Shown: positions 1 to 7,029 of the stretch, piece after piece
How the letters are laid out: the number at the start of each line of letters is the position of its first letter
Position numbering within the stretch: the stretch's first letter is position 1
DNA from: Pseudomonadota bacterium
Lineage (GTDB): Bacteria > Pseudomonadota > Gammaproteobacteria > Burkholderiales > Rhodocyclaceae
Direction: 5' to 3'
DNA: 11,572 nucleotides
Assembly: GCA_021811225.1 (NCBI GenBank)
Contig: JAJZPJ010000078.1
Location: 1 to 11,572 of the forward strand
Notes under the pieces: model-generated
Told to the model about the DNA's origin: nothing
What the model saw: only the letters and a program-made list of their open reading frames with translations
Database searches by the model: none
Made by a program: the position numbers and the translations under genes

Positions 1-178
1 TGCGCACGCCGGGCGGCAGCAGGTCGGCGACGCCGTAGCGGGAGATGGCGTGGGTATGGCCGCCGCAGAACTCCATGAAGCTGTAGTCGCGGCCGGGTTC
101 GGCGGCGCGCGCCACGGCGGCGGCCAGACCCTTCGCCAGCCCGCCGTCGCGGAATTCCTCGACGTACTTCACGGCCAT
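1..178 (-). CDS. hypD: HypD, hydrogenase Fe(CN)2CO assembly scaffold (N-terminal part, cut by window edge)
   Basis: Only the first 59 residues are present; the gene continues past the left edge. HypD is the iron-sulfur scaffold that, with HypC, holds the iron while HypE/HypF-derived cyanide and CO are attached. The translation begins MAVKYVEEFRDGG and contains MEFCGGHTHAI at residues 35-45. This is the family's signature near the N-terminus, and Cys38 corresponds to the essential redox-active cysteine. The family is usually about 370 residues, so roughly 85% is missing here. The ATG at 176-178 is chosen because it gives the usual family N-terminus. Upstream there is no clean AGGAGG, only G-runs (complement of 179-190), and these belong to the palindromic element separating hypC from hypD. 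An out-of-frame ATG lies 8 nt upstream. Identity is secure; the start is fairly secure. Confidence 0.93.
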   Translation of the reverse strand, partial: MAVKYVEEFRDGGLAKGLAAAVARAAEPGRDYSFMEFCGGHTHAISRYGVADLLPPGVR

Positions 179-222
179 CCCCCCATCCCCGGAGCCTGCG
201 CTCCGCTGCGTCGCTCGACAGG

Positions 223-241
223 CGGCGAGCACCGCTCGCCG
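223..241. repeat. Perfect 8-bp inverted repeat (hairpin) in the hypC-hypD gap
   Basis: The arms CGGCGAGC (223-230) and GCTCGCCG (234-241) are perfectly complementary around the 3-nt loop ACC. In the hyp transcript this would fold into a very stable hairpin about 45 nt before the hypD start. No U-tract follows on the minus strand, so it is not an obvious intrinsic terminator. It could attenuate, stabilise the upstream mRNA, or simply be part of the repeat element. Confidence 0.65.
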
Positions 242-265
242 AATTCCCCGTCTCGCCCCGGGGAA

Positions 266-289
266 GGGGGTGACAAAGGTTCGTCCCTG
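266..289 (+). repeat. 24-nt repeat tail, copy 1
   Basis: The pattern is GGGGGTGAC, four variable bases (aaag here), then GTTCGTCCCTG. It matches 11549-11572 at 20 of 24 positions, with differences confined to the four-base spacer. In this copy the sequence continues into GCGGGAC, which closes a 5-bp hairpin (283-287/291-295). Confidence 0.75.
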
Positions 290-341
290 CGGGACGCCAT
301 GCCATACGCGGTTCCCGCCTCGGGGCGGCCCTGCGGCGGGA

Positions 342-578
342 TCAAACGTCCCCCGCCAGAGCCGCCTGGCCCATCTCGGCGAACAGGGCCAGGGTCTTCG
401 CCGCCTCCTCGGGATCGAGCTTGGTCAGCGCATAGCCGACATGGACGATGACGTAATCGCCGACCGCGGCGGCGTCGATCAGCGCCAGCGAGCAGTCCTT
501 GCGCACGCCGCCCAGTTCGATCACCGCCTGATCGGCGTCGCGGATTTCGACGATGCGTGCGGGCAATGCCAGGCACAT
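342..578 (-). CDS. hypC: HypC, hydrogenase assembly chaperone
   Basis: This 78-residue protein belongs to the HypC/HybG/HupF family. These small cytoplasmic chaperones form a complex with HypD during Fe(CN)2CO synthesis and then carry the iron centre to the large-subunit precursor. It starts MCLALPARIVEI; Cys2, exposed after Met removal, is the essential residue. The family core VGDYVIVHVGYALTKLD lies at about residues 39-55. The ATG at 576-578 has a GGAGG (complement of 587-591) eight bases upstream, inside the last codons of hypF; only 3 nt separate the two genes. It is clearly different from the second family member at 4558-4809. Being next to hypD, this copy is probably the general Hyp-pathway chaperone. 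Confidence 0.95.
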   Translation of the reverse strand: MCLALPARIVEIRDADQAVIELGGVRKDCSLALIDAAAVGDYVIVHVGYALTKLDPEEAAKTLALFAEMGQAALAGDV

Positions 579-581
579 GGT

Positions 582-2861
582 TTACGCCTCCAGGGTTTGC
601 CGGGCCACCCAGGCCTGGCCGAGCGAGAGGCCGCCGTCGTTGGGCGGCAATTGGCGCGCGGTGAGCACGCGCAGCCCGGCGCTCTCCAGCCGAGAGAGCA
701 GCGCTCGCGTCAAGAGATCGTTGACGAAGCAGCCGCCGGAGAGCGCCACGGTGGCCAAATCCTGCCCGCGCGCCGCGCCGATGACCCAGTCGGCGAGCGC
801 CGCCGCGACGGCGGCGTGAAACTGCGCGGCGGCCTGGCCCCGGTCTTCGGCGTCGGCCAGCGCCGCCAGGAGCGGCAGCAGATCGAGCGAGCCGTCCGGT
901 CCCAGGGACCAGCCGCCGGCTGGCGGCGCGGCGGCGCCGTGGCGTTCGGCCAGCCCCTCCAGCAGCATCGCCGCCTGGCCCTCGAAGGCCGACAGCGCGC
1001 GCACGCCCAGGAGCGCCGCGGCAGCGTCGAAGATCCGGCCGAGGCTGGAGGTCGGCGGGCAGTTGCTCCCGCGTTCGAGCAGGGAGGCGAGACCGGCCGC
1101 CGCGGGCTGGGCGGCAAAGCGCGCCGCGATCTCGTCGCCGCGGCCCAGCCGCCACAGCGCCGCCGCCGCCAGACGCCAGGGTTCGCGCGCGGCGCGGTCG
1201 CCGCCGGGCAGGGGCAAGGGCGCGAGGCTGCCCAGGCGCAGGCAATGCCCGCCGTCGATCCGCAGCAGCTCGCCGCCCCAGGCGCCGCCGTCGCTGCCCA
1301 GGCCGACGCCGTCGGCCGCGAGGCCGAGCGCGGGTCCGTCGTGACCGTGTTCGGCCAGCACCGCCGCGACGTGGGCGTGGTGGTGCTGCACCGCGACCAG
1401 CGGCAGGCCGCGCTCTTCGGCGAATGCCGCGGCGAAACGGCTGGAATGGAAATCCGGGTGCAGGTCGCAGGCGACGAGTTCCGGCGCGATGCCGGTCAGC
1501 GCCAGCAGCCGCGCCACGCTCTCCTCGTGGAGGAGGCGACTGGCGGCGCTGTCCAGGTCGCCCAGATGCTGCGAGACGAAGGCCTCGTCATGGCGCGTGA
1601 CGCAGATCGTGTTCTTGAAATGGCCGCCCAGCGCCAGGACGCCGGGCCCCGCATGCGCCAGCCGGATGGCGCGCGGCGTGAACCCCCGGGCGCGACGGAT
1701 GAAGCGGCCATGGCGGATCACCGAGTCGTCGCAAGGCGTGACGACGGCGCGGTCGTGGCCGAGGATCGCGTCGGCGATGCCCGACAGGCGCGCCAGCGCT
1801 TCGTCATCGTCGATCGCCAGCGGCTCGCCGCCGGGGTTGGCGCTGGTCGCCACCAACGCCAGGTCCTGGCGCTGCGCCAGCCAGTCGCTGCCGGCGGGAC
1901 GGCCGGCCGCCTCGTGGAACAGCAGGTACTGGATCGGCGTCGCCGGCAGCATCGCCCCGAGCCAGGCCAGCCCCGGCGCGACGCCCGGGAACTTGCGATC
2001 GCAGCCAGCGCGTTTTTTCAGCAGCACGATCGGCCGCTCGGGCGAGGCGAGGTGCGCCGCATCCTCGGCGCCGATCTCGGCGTGGGCGGCGACCGAGGCG
2101 GCATTGGCGAAGAGCAGCGCGAAGGGCTTCTCCTCGCGCGCCTTGCGCGCCCGCAGCCGCGCCACCGCGGCCGGATCGTCGGCGACGCAGACCAGATGGA
2201 AGCCGCCCAGGCCCTTGATCGCGACGATGCTGCCGGCGCGCAGCAGCGCCAGGGTCGCGGCGATCGGCTGCCCCGGCAGCGGCTCGCCCTCGGCGTTGCG
2301 CAGGGCGAGCCGCGGGCCGCAATTGGGGCAGCAGCTGGTCTCGGCGTGGAAGCGGCGATCGGCCGGATCGGCGTATTCGTCGGCGCACGCCGGGCACAGG
2401 GGATGCGGCGCCAGGCTGGTCTGCGCCCGGTCGTAGGGCAGGCTCCGCGTCACGGTGAAACGCGGGCCGCAGTGGGTGCAGGTGATGAAGGCGTGGCGGT
2501 GGCGCCGATCGCGCGGATCGAACAGCTCGGCCAGGCATTCTGGGCAAGGCGCGGTGTCGTGGCCGATGGCGGTATTCACCCGGCCGGCTCGGCTGCCGAC
2601 GATGGAGAAACCGCGGCGCCCCTCGGCCGCCGCTTCGCGGGCGCAGACGGCATCGACGCGCGCCAGGGGCGGCGCCTCGCTGCGCAGCCGTTCGAGCAGC
2701 GCGGCGATCGGCGCCGCCGCGCCCTCGGCGGCGATCTCGACGCCCTCGGCGTCGTTTCTCACCCAGCCGTTCAAGTCCAGCTCCCGCGCCAGGCGCCAGA
2801 CGAAGGGGCGGAAGCCCACGCCCTGGACGACGCCGGTGACGTGGATGCGGCTGGCGATCAT
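582..2861 (-). CDS. hypF: HypF, carbamoyltransferase for hydrogenase cyanide-ligand synthesis
   Basis: HypF (759 residues) uses carbamoyl phosphate and ATP to make carbamoyl-adenylate and transfers the carbamoyl group to the C-terminal Cys of HypE, the source of the CN ligands. All domains are visible in order. An acylphosphatase-like domain (about 5-90) has GVVQGVGFRPF at 10-20. Two zinc-finger motifs follow, with Cys106/109/128/131 and Cys156/159/178/181. A YrdC-like domain (about 195-385) carries KGLGGFHLVC and SANPGGEP (340-347). A Kae1-like domain has the metal-binding HHHAH at 493-497 and NDGGLSLGQ at 741-749. Length matches the family (about 750). The ATG at 2859-2861 overlaps the hypB stop as ATGA, suggesting translational coupling; an in-frame extension upstream lies inside hypB and lacks family similarity. 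No defect seen. Confidence 0.97.
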   Translation of the reverse strand: MIASRIHVTGVVQGVGFRPFVWRLARELDLNGWVRNDAEGVEIAAEGAAAPIAALLERLRSEAPPLARVDAVCAREAAAEGRRGFSIVGSRAGRVNTAIGHDTAPCPECLAELFDPRDRRHRHAFITCTHCGPRFTVTRSLPYDRAQTSLAPHPLCPACADEYADPADRRFHAETSCCPNCGPRLALRNAEGEPLPGQPIAATLALLRAGSIVAIKGLGGFHLVCVADDPAAVARLRARKAREEKPFALLFANAASVAAHAEIGAEDAAHLASPERPIVLLKKRAGCDRKFPGVAPGLAWLGAMLPATPIQYLLFHEAAGRPAGSDWLAQRQDLALVATSANPGGEPLAIDDDEALARLSGIADAILGHDRAVVTPCDDSVIRHGRFIRRARGFTPRAIRLAHAGPGVLALGGHFKNTICVTRHDEAFVSQHLGDLDSAASRLLHEESVARLLALTGIAPELVACDLHPDFHSSRFAAAFAEERGLPLVAVQHHHAHVAAVLAEHGHDGPALGLAADGVGLGSDGGAWGGELLRIDGGHCLRLGSLAPLPLPGGDRAAREPWRLAAAALWRLGRGDEIAARFAAQPAAAGLASLLERGSNCPPTSSLGRIFDAAAALLGVRALSAFEGQAAMLLEGLAERHGAAAPPAGGWSLGPDGSLDLLPLLAALADAEDRGQAAAQFHAAVAAALADWVIGAARGQDLATVALSGGCFVNDLLTRALLSRLESAGLRVLTARQLPPNDGGLSLGQAWVARQTLEA

Positions 2862-3646
2862 GCCCTCGCCGCGCCGCGCGCGAGCCATTCCAGCCACTCC
2901 TCCAGGCCTTCGCCGCTGGTGGCCGAGGTCTGGATGACGGCGATGCCGGGATTGACCCGGCGGGCGAAGGCCAGGGCGCGCTCGACGTCGAAGCTGAGGT
3001 GGGGCAGCAGGTCGCACTTGTTCAGCAGCATCAGGTCGGCGGCGCGGAACATGTCCGGGTACTTGATCGGCTTGTCCTCGCCCTCGGTGACCGAGAGGAT
3101 CACCACCTTGTGCGCCTCGCCCAGATCGAAGGCGGCCGGACAGACCAGGTTGCCGACGTTCTCGATCATCAGCAGCGAGCCGCTCGGCAACTCCAGCTTC
3201 TCCAGCGCGTGGCCGACCATGTGGGCGTCGAGATGGCAGCCCCGGCCGGTGTTGATCTGAATGGCGGGAGCGCCGGTGGCGCGGATCCGTTCGGCGTCCT
3301 GGCTGGTCTGCTGGTCGCCCTCGATGACCGCGACGGCGCGCCGGCCCGCGAGCATTTCGATGGTCTTGACCAGCAGCGTGGTCTTGCCCGAGCCGGGACT
3401 GGAGACCAGATTGAGGGCGAAGACGCCGCGATCGGCGAGCCAGCGCCGATTCTCCCGGGCGTGGGCGTCGTTCTTGGCCAGGATGTTCTGCTCGATCTGC
3501 ACCATCCGCGTCCGGCCCAGGCCCGGCGCGTGGGTATAGGCGTGGCCGTGCGGGTGGGGATGGGGGTGATCGTGGGAATTTCCGTGCTCAGCGGCTTCGC
3601 CGTCGATCAGCGTCTCGCCGCTGCCGCAACCGCAGGTGCTACACAT
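2858..3646 (-). CDS. hypB: HypB, nickel-binding GTPase for hydrogenase maturation
   Basis: HypB (262 residues) is the SIMIBI-class GTPase that works with HypA to insert nickel into the large subunit. The N-terminus MCSTCGCG holds the high-affinity CxxCGC nickel motif (Cys2, Cys5, Cys7). It is followed by a histidine-rich stretch with eight His between residues 21 and 39 (HDHPHPHPHGH core). The G domain has the P-loop SSPGSGKTT (82-90), EGDQQT (109-114), the second metal site Cys137-His138 with Cys169, and NKCD (209-212). The ATG at 3644-3646 is picked over an upstream in-frame start because it gives the canonical N-terminus and follows a perfect AAGGAGG (complement of 3651-3657). Ten bases separate it from hypA, and its stop overlaps the hypF start. 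The His stretch suggests added nickel storage. Confidence 0.97.
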   Translation of the reverse strand: MCSTCGCGSGETLIDGEAAEHGNSHDHPHPHPHGHAYTHAPGLGRTRMVQIEQNILAKNDAHARENRRWLADRGVFALNLVSSPGSGKTTLLVKTIEMLAGRRAVAVIEGDQQTSQDAERIRATGAPAIQINTGRGCHLDAHMVGHALEKLELPSGSLLMIENVGNLVCPAAFDLGEAHKVVILSVTEGEDKPIKYPDMFRAADLMLLNKCDLLPHLSFDVERALAFARRVNPGIAVIQTSATSGEGLEEWLEWLARGAARA

Positions 3647-3656
3647 GTTGCCTCCT

Positions 3657-3998
3657 TCACTCCACTTCCAGTTCCTTGACGCGCATCTCGGTGCCGCCGG
3701 TGACCTGCACCTGATAGCCGCCGCAGCGCGGGCAGGCATCGTAGAGCCGGGTCAGCGCTACGGTCTGGCCGCAAGGCAGGCACCAGCCGCAACCGGCCAC
3801 CGCCTGCATTTCCAGGCTCGCCCCGGCGGCGATGCTGCCCTGGGTCACGGCGTCGAAGCAGAAGGCCAGCGCCTCGGGCTCGACGCTGGAGAGCTGCCCG
3901 ATCTCCAGGCACACCCGGGTGACGCGGGTGAAACCCTGGGCGCTGGCCTCAGCCTCGATCAGTTGCAGCACGCCTTCGGCCAGGGACATTTCATGCAT
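3657..3998 (-). CDS. hypA: HypA, nickel metallochaperone
   Basis: HypA (113 residues) binds nickel through its N-terminal Met-His-Glu and passes it, with HypB, to the hydrogenase large subunit. The protein starts MHEMSLAEGV with the required His2. The structural zinc site is the pair Cys73/Cys76 and Cys89/Cys92 (WCLPCG and CPRCGG); Cys70 is an extra cysteine nearby. The ATG at 3996-3998 is chosen because nickel binding needs MHE at the N-terminus; a TTG four codons upstream (4008-4010) would bury it. No strong Shine-Dalgarno precedes either start. The 62-nt gap to hybE (3999-4060) is the widest within the hyb-hypC stretch; I see no convincing promoter there. Confidence 0.96.
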   Translation of the reverse strand: MHEMSLAEGVLQLIEAEASAQGFTRVTRVCLEIGQLSSVEPEALAFCFDAVTQGSIAAGASLEMQAVAGCGWCLPCGQTVALTRLYDACPRCGGYQVQVTGGTEMRVKELEVE

Positions 3999-4060
3999 CT
4001 TGAAGGGCAAGCATCAGCGACGCCATAGTGTGCACCAAGCACCGCGGCAGTGCCAGCGTC

Positions 4061-4558
4061 CTAGCTCCGGAACAGGCCGCCGGCGAGAAATCCGCGCCGC
4101 GACAGCGGCGCCCGCAAGACGCTCTCGTGCCGCTCGGGCTTGTCCTGCGCCGCTGTCGCAAGCGGCGGCGACATCAATGCCGCCAGCGCCGCTTCGGCGG
4201 TGGCGCGGGCGCCGTCTTGCGCGGCGAACTGGAACAACGGCGAGAGCAGGGCGCAGGAGAGATACCCGCCGATCTCGGGCTCGCACCCGGGCAGGAAGGC
4301 GTAGTCGCCGGAGGGAAAGCGATGGAAGACGCGCTCCTGCCCGGCGGGCGTTTCCTCGTCGGGCAGCAGGACCAGGTTCATGCACCAGGGGGTGATCAGG
4401 ATGCCGAGCCAGCGGCCCTGCCAGCGCCTGGCGCCGACCACCTCGACCTCGAGCGCCGGGTTGCTCACGGCGATGCCGGCCATGCGCTCGCGCCCGATGC
4501 GCCGGAAGGCGTCCGCCATCCGCGCCGCGATTGCCTGATCGCTCCGATCCGCGGGCAT
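4061..4558 (-). CDS. hybE: HybE-family hydrogenase assembly chaperone
   Basis: This 165-residue protein belongs to the HybE/HupJ family, cytoplasmic assembly factors for Tat-exported hydrogenases. HybE in E. coli is reported to bind the small-subunit precursor and its Tat signal, delaying export until assembly is complete. Family marks include LGILITPWCMNLVLLP (51-66) and GGYLSCALLSPLFQF (97-111); length is close to the usual 160. The C-terminus is unusual in appearance: SRRGFLAGG at 153-161 matches the twin-arginine consensus although it is at the wrong end to act as an export signal. The ATG at 4556-4558 overlaps the preceding hybG-like stop as ATGA, indicating coupling. The stop is TAG. 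HupJ is an equivalent name; no rubredoxin domain is visible. Confidence 0.9.
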   Translation of the reverse strand: MPADRSDQAIAARMADAFRRIGRERMAGIAVSNPALEVEVVGARRWQGRWLGILITPWCMNLVLLPDEETPAGQERVFHRFPSGDYAFLPGCEPEIGGYLSCALLSPLFQFAAQDGARATAEAALAALMSPPLATAAQDKPERHESVLRAPLSRRGFLAGGLFRS

Positions 4559-4809
4559 CACGGGTTCCCCCAGGCGCGCGCATCGCTCTCGCCCTCCAGG
4601 ATCTCGCGCATCAGCGCCAGCGAGTCTTCCGCCCGCCCCGCTTCGAGGCGCTCGAAGGCGAAGCCGCCGGCCTGGATCAGCAGGTAATCGCCGACCGCCA
4701 CCTCCTCCGTCATCAGCATCAGGCTCACCTGCCGCTGTACGCCGAAAGCCTCCACCGTGGCCAACAGGCCAGCGACGGCGACGACGCGCGAGGGCACGGC
4801 CAGGCACAT
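4558..4809 (-). CDS. hybG: Second HypC-family chaperone (HybG/HupF-like)
   Basis: This 83-residue protein starts MCLAVPSRVVAV with the essential Cys2, and carries VGDYLLIQAGGFAFERL (39-55). It is a HypC/HybG/HupF family member clearly diverged from the HypC at 342-578: AFGVQRQVSLMLM replaces ELGGVRKDCSLAL. Such paralogues ferry the Fe(CN)2CO centre to a particular large-subunit precursor; in E. coli HybG serves hydrogenase 2. Placement between hybD and hybE, among the enzyme-specific factors, fits that role. The ATG at 4807-4809 follows the hybD stop by 4 nt, and its own stop overlaps the hybE start. The family is certain; calling it HybG rather than HupF or a second HypC rests on context. 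Confidence 0.9.
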   Translation of the reverse strand: MCLAVPSRVVAVAGLLATVEAFGVQRQVSLMLMTEEVAVGDYLLIQAGGFAFERLEAGRAEDSLALMREILEGESDARAWGNP

Positions 4810-4813
4810 GGGG

Positions 4814-5308
4814 TCAGGCGGCCCGGCGCCTGGGCGCGAGCGCGATGCCGCGGCTTTCCAGCTCATCGACGACCAGCGCCGCCAGCTCCGGCACGCGCGC
4901 CGCGACGACGGCGCCCATCTCCAGCCCCAGTTCGAAATTCTCGGCCTCGACGCCGAGCACGACGATGTCCTTGGGCCGGCAGCCGGCGAACTCCAGGCTG
5001 GCCAGCACGTCCGACAGACCCACCTGGTGGGGCGAGAGCTTCTTCCGGAAGAACACCGGCACCTCGCCGCCGGCCAGGCGCACCACGGTGCCCAGCGGCT
5101 TGCCGGCGCGCACCGCATCCAGGACCACGAGCAGATCGACGTCGGCGATCTCGTCGAGCAGGTCCATGCTGCTGGTGCCGGCATCGACGGCCGACACTCC
5201 GGCCGGCAAGTCGTAGTTGTCCAGCAGGAACTCCACCGCGCGCACGCCCACCGCCTCGTCGCTGAGAATGATGTTGCCGATGCCCAGGATCAGCACGCGC
5301 GCGGCCAT
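4814..5308 (-). CDS. hybD: HybD-family hydrogenase maturation endopeptidase (peptidase M52)
   Basis: HybD (164 residues) removes the C-terminal tail of the large-subunit precursor after nickel has been inserted, the last step before the active site closes. The N-terminus has VLILGIGNIILSDEAVG (5-21), the family's GxGN...DE motif. The three nickel-sensing ligands all appear present: Glu18, Asp64 (VVLDAV) and His94 (SPHQVG), corresponding to Glu16/Asp62/His93 of E. coli HybD. Its presumed substrate, HybC, is encoded immediately upstream, and the ATG at 5306-5308 overlaps the hybC stop as ATGA, so the two are likely translated together. The C-terminus is basic (APRRRAA). No defect seen. Confidence 0.95.
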   Translation of the reverse strand: MAARVLILGIGNIILSDEAVGVRAVEFLLDNYDLPAGVSAVDAGTSSMDLLDEIADVDLLVVLDAVRAGKPLGTVVRLAGGEVPVFFRKKLSPHQVGLSDVLASLEFAGCRPKDIVVLGVEAENFELGLEMGAVVAARVPELAALVVDELESRGIALAPRRRAA

Positions 5309-7014
5309 CACTTGGCCCTGACGGTGTAGGTGTCGCCGCCGTCCTTGTCGGTCACGTGGATCGCGCAGGCGATGCACGGATCGAAGGAATGGACGGTGCG
5401 CAGCACCTCCAGCGGCAGCTCGGGATTGGCCATCGGGTTGCCGATCAGCGAGGCCTCGTAGGGGCCCGGCTCGTCCTTCTCGTTGCGCGGGCAGGCGTTC
5501 CAGGTCGAGGGCACGACGCACTGGTAGTTCTTGACCTTGCCGTCGTCGATCACCACCCAGTGGGAGAGGACGCCGCGCGGCGCCTCGTGATAGCCGACGC
5601 CCATCTGCTCGCCCTTGGGGAAGACCGGGTGGTTGTAGGTGCTCATGTCGCCCTTGGCCATGTTATTGACCAGCAGCGACCATTGATCGGCGAGCATGTC
5701 CACCTGCACCGCGCAGGAGATCGCCCGCGCCGCATGGCGGCCGATGGTCGAGTGCATCGCCGAGAGGCCGACCTTGGTCTTGGCCAGGGACGAGACGGTG
5801 TCGAGCGCCAAGGTCGCGTACTTCTTGGTCGGCTCGTGGCCGGCGGCGAGCATGTTGAGGACGCGCGCCAGCGGCCCGACCTGCGCCACCTGGCCGTAGA
5901 AGGTCGGCGACTTGAGCCACGAGTACTTGGCGTTTTCCTGGAAGTCGGTGTAGTTGGGCTTGGTTTCGCCCTGGTAGGGATGCAGCGGTCCGGGAGCGTC
6001 GTAGTTGTACCAGGAATGCTTGACCGATTCCTCGACCCCCTTCTGCCAGTACGCGTCGTTGAAGCTCGTGATCGGCTTGTGGCTGGCCAGGTCGGCAGCG
6101 GCGATGTAGCCGCCGGGCAGGGCGAAGCGGGTGCCCCGGGTGTCGAGCGGAATGTCCGGCACGCACAGGTAGTTGGTGACGCCGGCGCCGTACTGGGTCC
6201 AGTCGGCGTAGAAGGCGCCGACCGCGGCGACGTCGATCAGATAGACGTTCTTGACGAAATCGGACAGCTCGTCGATCCAGCCCTTCACCGCCATCAGGCG
6301 TTCGAGCGTCAGCACCGAGGGCGAGTCCAGGGACAGCGCGTTGGAGACGCCGCCCACCGCCAGGTTCTGGATGTGCGGCGTCTTGGCGCCGAGGATGGTG
6401 ACGATCTTGTTGGCCTTGCGCTGTATCTCCAGCGCCTGCAGGTAGTGCGACACCGCCATCAGGTTCACCTCCGGCGACAGCTTCATCGCCGGATGGCCCC
6501 AGTAGCCGTTGGTGAAGATGCCCAGCTGGCCGCCGTTGACGAAGCCGGCCAGGCGCGCCTTGACCGCACGCATCTGCTCCTTGCCGTTGCCCGACCAGGA
6601 GGACAGGCTCTCGGCGAGGCTCGCCGCCTTGTCCGGATCGGCCTTGAGCGCGGAGGTGACATCCACCCAGTCGAGCGCCGAGAGATGGTAGAAATGCACG
6701 ATGTGGTCATGCACCGCGTGCGCCATGATGATCAGGTTGCGGATGTACTGGGCGTTGAGCGGCACCTCCATCTGCAGCGCGTTTTCCACCGCGCGCACCG
6801 AGGCGATGGCGTGCACCGTGGTGCACACGCCGCAGATGCGCTGGGTGATGGTCCACGCGTCGCGCGGATCGCGCCCGAGCATGATCAGCTCGACGCCGCG
6901 CCACATCTGGCCGGAGGACCAGGCCTTGGTGATCTTGCCGCCGTCGACCTCGCAGTCGATGCGCAGATGTCCCTCGATGCGGGTGACCGGATCTACCGTG
7001 ATGCGTGTTCCCAT
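5308..7014 (-). CDS. hybC: [NiFe]-hydrogenase large subunit, HybC type (precursor)
   Basis: HybC (568 residues) carries the Ni-Fe active site where H2 is split or formed. The L1 motif RICGVCTTVH lies at 59-68 (Cys61, Cys64) and the L2 motif DPCIACAIH at 545-553 (Cys547, Cys550); together these four cysteines bind nickel. After His553 there is a 15-residue tail (VTDKDGGDTYTVRAK), the peptide expected to be removed by HybD. Both nickel motifs, length and tail are typical of Hyd-2-like enzymes. It has no signal peptide and should be exported with HybO by the Tat pathway. The ATG at 7012-7014 has GAGGAG upstream and lies 15 nt after the hybB stop. Intact. Confidence 0.98.
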   Translation of the reverse strand: MGTRITVDPVTRIEGHLRIDCEVDGGKITKAWSSGQMWRGVELIMLGRDPRDAWTITQRICGVCTTVHAIASVRAVENALQMEVPLNAQYIRNLIIMAHAVHDHIVHFYHLSALDWVDVTSALKADPDKAASLAESLSSWSGNGKEQMRAVKARLAGFVNGGQLGIFTNGYWGHPAMKLSPEVNLMAVSHYLQALEIQRKANKIVTILGAKTPHIQNLAVGGVSNALSLDSPSVLTLERLMAVKGWIDELSDFVKNVYLIDVAAVGAFYADWTQYGAGVTNYLCVPDIPLDTRGTRFALPGGYIAAADLASHKPITSFNDAYWQKGVEESVKHSWYNYDAPGPLHPYQGETKPNYTDFQENAKYSWLKSPTFYGQVAQVGPLARVLNMLAAGHEPTKKYATLALDTVSSLAKTKVGLSAMHSTIGRHAARAISCAVQVDMLADQWSLLVNNMAKGDMSTYNHPVFPKGEQMGVGYHEAPRGVLSHWVVIDDGKVKNYQCVVPSTWNACPRNEKDEPGPYEASLIGNPMANPELPLEVLRTVHSFDPCIACAIHVTDKDGGDTYTVRAK

Positions 7015-7029
7015 CTTGCGCTCCTCTTC

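Larger units (their letters stand above)
179..341. repeat. Palindrome-rich intergenic element between hypC and hypD
   Basis: This 163-nt gap has no convincing gene but several perfect hairpins: GGAGC/GCTCC (191-195/200-204), CGGCGAGC/GCTCGCCG (223-230/234-241), GTCCC/GGGAC (283-287/291-295) and CCGCC/GGCGG (315-319/324-328). It runs from a C-rich stretch (179-190) through a variable middle to a G-rich stretch (260-270) and then a tail at 266-289. The same order of C-run, middle, G-run and tail recurs after plsY. A dispersed, non-coding palindromic repeat inserted into the operon is the best reading. It would be transcribed as structured RNA between hypC and hypD. Copy number in the genome cannot be judged from this window. 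Confidence 0.6.

Noticed and set aside
179..341. CRISPR array or small RNA gene in the hypC-hypD gap
   Set aside because: There are several different hairpins but no regularly spaced identical repeats, and no match to a known RNA family that I recognise. A dispersed palindromic element fits better.
270..3260. A 996-codon open frame on the plus strand opposite hypC, hypF and hypB
   Set aside because: It is the mirror of genuine genes with strong GC third-position bias. Its translation is low-complexity, rich in Arg, Gln, Gly and Ala with no domain, while the minus strand encodes complete, motif-bearing HypF and HypB.
3999..4010. Extended HypA starting at TTG (4008-4010)
   Set aside because: It would put four residues before the Met-His-Glu nickel motif, which must be N-terminal.
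4030..4058. TGGCAC on the minus strand upstream of hypA as a second sigma-54 promoter
   Set aside because: The -24 half is good, but the next GC lies two bases too far away; sigma-54 requires exact spacing.
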